DNA of 64,000 nt, taken from contig NC_089444.1 of the NCBI RefSeq assembly GCF_026210795.1, positions 2,098,501 to 2,162,500 on the forward strand, read 5' to 3'. Below are positions 61,319-64,000 of the stretch, in pieces. Made by a program: the position numbers and the translations under genes. The DNA comes from Rhizophagus irregularis (Eukaryota > Glomeromycota > Glomeromycetes > Glomerales > Glomeraceae). How positions within the stretch are numbered: position 1 is the stretch's first letter; the number at the start of each line of letters is the position of its first letter. Under the pieces are notes generated by a model. The model did no database searches. It worked only from the letters and a program-made list of their open reading frames with translations, and was not told where the DNA came from.

Positions 61319-61535
61319 TTCTGGTAACCTTTATATATAGTTTCCCAGTTCTCTCTCAGGCCTAAGGTAAAATTCTTTGCAAATTTTACTATAAAAGAAA
61401 ATTTTATATTACATTGTTATGATTTTTTCCTTTTTAGCTAATTAACCAATAGAATTTAAGAAAAAAGTAAGATAAAAATCATTAGTAAAGGGCTAATTTT
61501 CTACAGTAATCTTTATTATAAGTAAGCAAAATTCT
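61319..61535. mobile_element. hAT-type MITE, degraded copy
   Basis: The right end (ATTATAAGTAAGCAAAATTCT) and the interior (ACTATAAAAGAAAATTTTAT, TTAACCAATAGAATTTAAG) match the copy at 60,209-60,434. The left end is worn (GGTAACCTTTATATATAG). Another fragment lies near 60,880-61,010, and an inverted partial copy near 61,650-61,780. Confidence 0.6.
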
Positions 61536-61790
61536 TCTAGAACTTACCTACTATTATCTAAATAATCTTCATTTTGTGTAATAGTATATTTATTCAATAA
61601 TTTTATAAATAACATATTCTCAAATTTTACAAGATATGTCACCAGTAGAAATTTTACTTTTATATGAAACTTTATCTTAAAATTTGTTCAAATTCTAAAA
61701 AATTATAACAATGTAACATAAAATTTTCTTTTATAATAGGATTTTTAAAAAGTTTTATATAAAACTTTACTTTAGACTATAGGATGACCT

Positions 61791-62012
61791 AGAACCTCCA
61801 CTTACTTATAAAATAGGTCATTATAAGTCTAAGGTAAAAATTATATATAAAATTCTTTGCAAATTTTACTATAAAAAAAAATTTATATTACATTATTATA
61901 ATTTTTTTTTTTTTAACTAATTAACCAATAGAATTTTAAAAAATGTAAGGTAAAAATCATTAGTAAAGGGCCAATTTTCTACAGTAATCTTTATTATAAG
62001 TAAGTGGATTCT
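61791..62012. mobile_element. hAT-type MITE, copy
   Basis: TIR AGAACCTCCACTTACTTATA / complement AGAATCCACTTACTTATAAT, 222 bp, and the same interior words as 60,209. The 8-bp duplication is no longer clear (GATGACCT versus AGTAATCT). Confidence 0.75.
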
Positions 62013-62346
62013 AGTAATCTATCTGCAAAATGAAAGCAAATATAATTTCAAAATAAAACTAATGTAAAGTAAAAAAAAATAAGATTGGTATTGTAGATTT
62101 ATTTATATTATTTTTTATCAATGTTTTATAAAAGCATTTACTTATTAAACAGATCTGTAATTCTTTATATATACATTTTTATAATAAAAAATTTGTATTT
62201 ATTCATTGATTTTTATATTACAATTTTAAAAAAAATTTAGAAAATAAAAAAATACTTAAAAAATATTAGAAGAAAAGTTATAATAATTTATTTTATAAAT
62301 TTTATCAATTTTTAGCTATGAATAATAAATAAATAAACAGCATATA

Positions 62347-63452
62347 CAGTCAACTCCCTCTATAGTCACTCCCGTTATAGTCACATTCTACTATATAGTC
62401 ACACCAGTTGAATGTTCAAAACACTTTATTATTAAAAACTATCCTATATAGTCACAATCTATCTATAGTCACTATCACACCTATCCTCAAAAATCTTATA
62501 TTAAAAAGAACCGTTTATAATCACAGTTATATAAAGAATATATTAAATAACTTGGCATCTAATAATCGTATAAAGATGTATCATAGCTTGTTAGAATCGT
62601 CTCACTGAAATGAATCGAATGGTGGTAGTTTTATCCTTTTGCGATCACTGGCTGATGAGTTATTCAACAAAATGTTAAGCATCGGCATTATTATATTTCT
62701 TGATTTACGTTTACTGCGCCATTTAACATTTGCTAAATTTCTCGGTACCTAGTAATTGTAAAAAGACGATTAATAGCTCGTTGGAATCGCCTCATCAAGA
62801 CGAATCGAATGGTGGTAAGCTCATCTCTCTGTGATCAATATTGACGGAGTTACTACTTAAAAACCATTTAATATTTTTAATTTTGGAAATTGATCTAGTG
62901 ATTGGATTTCGATGTATTTTATACCATTAGATTCGTCGCATTAAGACGAATCGAATGGTAGTAAGATTGTCTCTCTAGGATCAATATTGGCAGAGTTATT
63001 ACACAAAAACCATTAATATTTTTTTAATTTCGGAAATTAATCTAGTGATTGGATTTCAGTGTATTTTATACCATTAGAACCGTCTCATCAAGACGAATTG
63101 AATGGCGGTAAGATCGTCTCTCTAGGATCAATATTGGCAGAGTTATTACACAAAAACCATTAATATTTTTTTAATTTTGGAAATTAATCTAGTGATTGGA
63201 TTTCGATGTATTTTATACCATTAGAACCGTCTCATCAAGACGAATCGAATGGCGGTAAGATCATCTCTCTACGATTAATATTAGCGGAGTTATGATACAA
63301 TAAAGTTTTGAGTATAATTTTGGCTAAAATTATATTAATTTTTGGCTGGAATTATGATATACTAATATAAGAAATTTTTTATATAGTCACATCTCTTTAT
63401 AATCACCAAATATGGACTGTCCCAAATGTGTGACTATAAAGAGAGTTGACTG
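62347..63452. mobile_element. pogo/Tigger-like TIR element, short (near-empty-site) copy
   Basis: 1,106 bp, TIR identical in the first 20 bases to 45,476, TA flanks at 62,345-62,346 and 63,453-63,454. It has the site (TAGTTTTATCCTTTT at about 62,626-62,640) that is interrupted in the long copy and four internal 147-bp units. No open frame encodes a transposase, so it is non-autonomous. Confidence 0.9.
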
Positions 63453-63504
63453 TATATTATTTTTTAAAAATAAATATCATATTTGCAATTTACAATTAAA
63501 GTAA

Positions 63505-63817
63505 GAAAATTTTTTAATTTACATGGGGTGTTTATACATATATCACATGACTTTATTAAAAAGTTATGTAAAAATAAATTTTAATAAATATAATTTTAAA
63601 AAAAAACATGTAGTATATATATTTTTGTCTGTTTTGTAAGTTTACTTAAAGCGTCAAAGTTGATTTTGAATGTCAATTTGATTTATTTAACAAATTTTTT
63701 TTTTCCTATTTTTTTGTTAAATTTAATTCTGCCTAACATTAAATGATTAACATAGAAAATTTACCTTTTTGGAAACCCGTATTTGAATACACTATGTACG
63801 AATAGAAATTGTCTTAA
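63505..63817. mobile_element. Degraded inverted copy of the 56,654 MITE
   Basis: Left end ATGGGGTGTTTATACATAT is like the GGGGTGTTT end, and right end AATAGAAATTGTCTT is like the complement of AATTTCTATTTG; interior words (TTTACTTAAAGC, GAATGTCAA) match the complement. Identity is modest. Confidence 0.6.
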
Positions 63818-64000
63818 AGTAAAATGTATATACTGATTATTATTATACAATTTATATTAATGGTATTAAAATAAGAAATAATTTATTTATCGCACGTGCG
63901 ATGCAAATTTTTATGTTTATCATTGCCATTTTAAGGGGGTGGCGATGTATAAGCAGGTTGATCAACATAAATAATTTACAAAAAAGGAAAGTGGCGATGC

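Noticed and set aside
63888-63904. Perfect palindrome TCGCACGTGCGA
   Set aside because: Twelve-base palindrome at the window edge with an E-box-like core; too short to assign a function.

Overview
The window looks like nuclear DNA of a fungus, most probably an arbuscular mycorrhizal fungus of the Rhizophagus type (Glomeromycotina). This is inferred from content: very AT-rich intergenic DNA, compact genes with many 45-130 nt introns, fungal proteins such as a DASH-complex Dad2 and a Vam7-type PX-SNARE, and dense, nested transposon debris. No marker fixes the species.

Region 1 (1-11.4 kb) is repeat territory. It holds a 165-bp tandem repeat, a large imperfect inverted-repeat element (about 0.85-5.2 kb) enclosing a tandem array of micro-exon-like modules (1.6-3.15 kb, minus strand), a 1.4-kb hAT-type element with a perfect 8-bp target duplication, a decayed BED/hAT transposase (5.4-7.15 kb) interrupted by a palindromic 52-bp tandem repeat, and a second block of a satellite repeat at 10.0-10.6 kb.

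Region 2 (11.5-40.2 kb) is a gene island of conserved eukaryotic genes: branchpoint-binding protein SF1/BBP (-), a HAPSTR1/C16orf72-like protein (+), a CENP-P/Ctf19-like kinetochore protein (-), an unknown single-pass membrane protein (+), Swi5 recombination factor (+), an F-box/WD40 protein (-), Vam7 SNARE (-), calcineurin A (-), exocyst Sec6 (+), tRNA 2'-O-methyltransferase Trm7 (-), RNA polymerase II Rpb4 (+), tRNA deaminase subunit Tad3 (+), DASH subunit Dad2 (-), mitochondrial 3-oxoacyl-ACP synthase (+) and one unknown acidic protein (-). Several pairs are divergent over short shared promoters (calcineurin/Sec6 183 bp, Trm7/Rpb4 115 bp, Dad2/ketoacyl synthase 281 bp). Swi5 and the F-box gene converge with 21 bp between stop codons.

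Region 3 (40.2-57.5 kb) is gene-poor. Its centre is a nested structure: an outer TIR element (45.38-52.37 kb) contains a pogo/Tigger-like TIR element (45,476-52,039), which contains a 5.5-kb pile of two tRNA-derived SINE-like units, a 5'-truncated LINE tail and an internally deleted LINE, all separated by the same 15-17 bp target sequence. A near-empty-site copy of the pogo-like element lies at 62,347-63,452 and proves the order of insertion. Small TIR elements follow at 52.6, 53.3, 55.9 and 56.7 kb.

Region 4 (57.5-64 kb) carries one intact intronless gene for a D-arabinono-1,4-lactone oxidase-like flavoenzyme (-), a small possible helix-turn-helix ORF, and more copies of the hAT-type and other MITE families. 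The most unusual observation is the array at 1.6-3.15 kb, where at least nine tandem units each combine a short exon-like core with donor-, branch- and acceptor-like signals.
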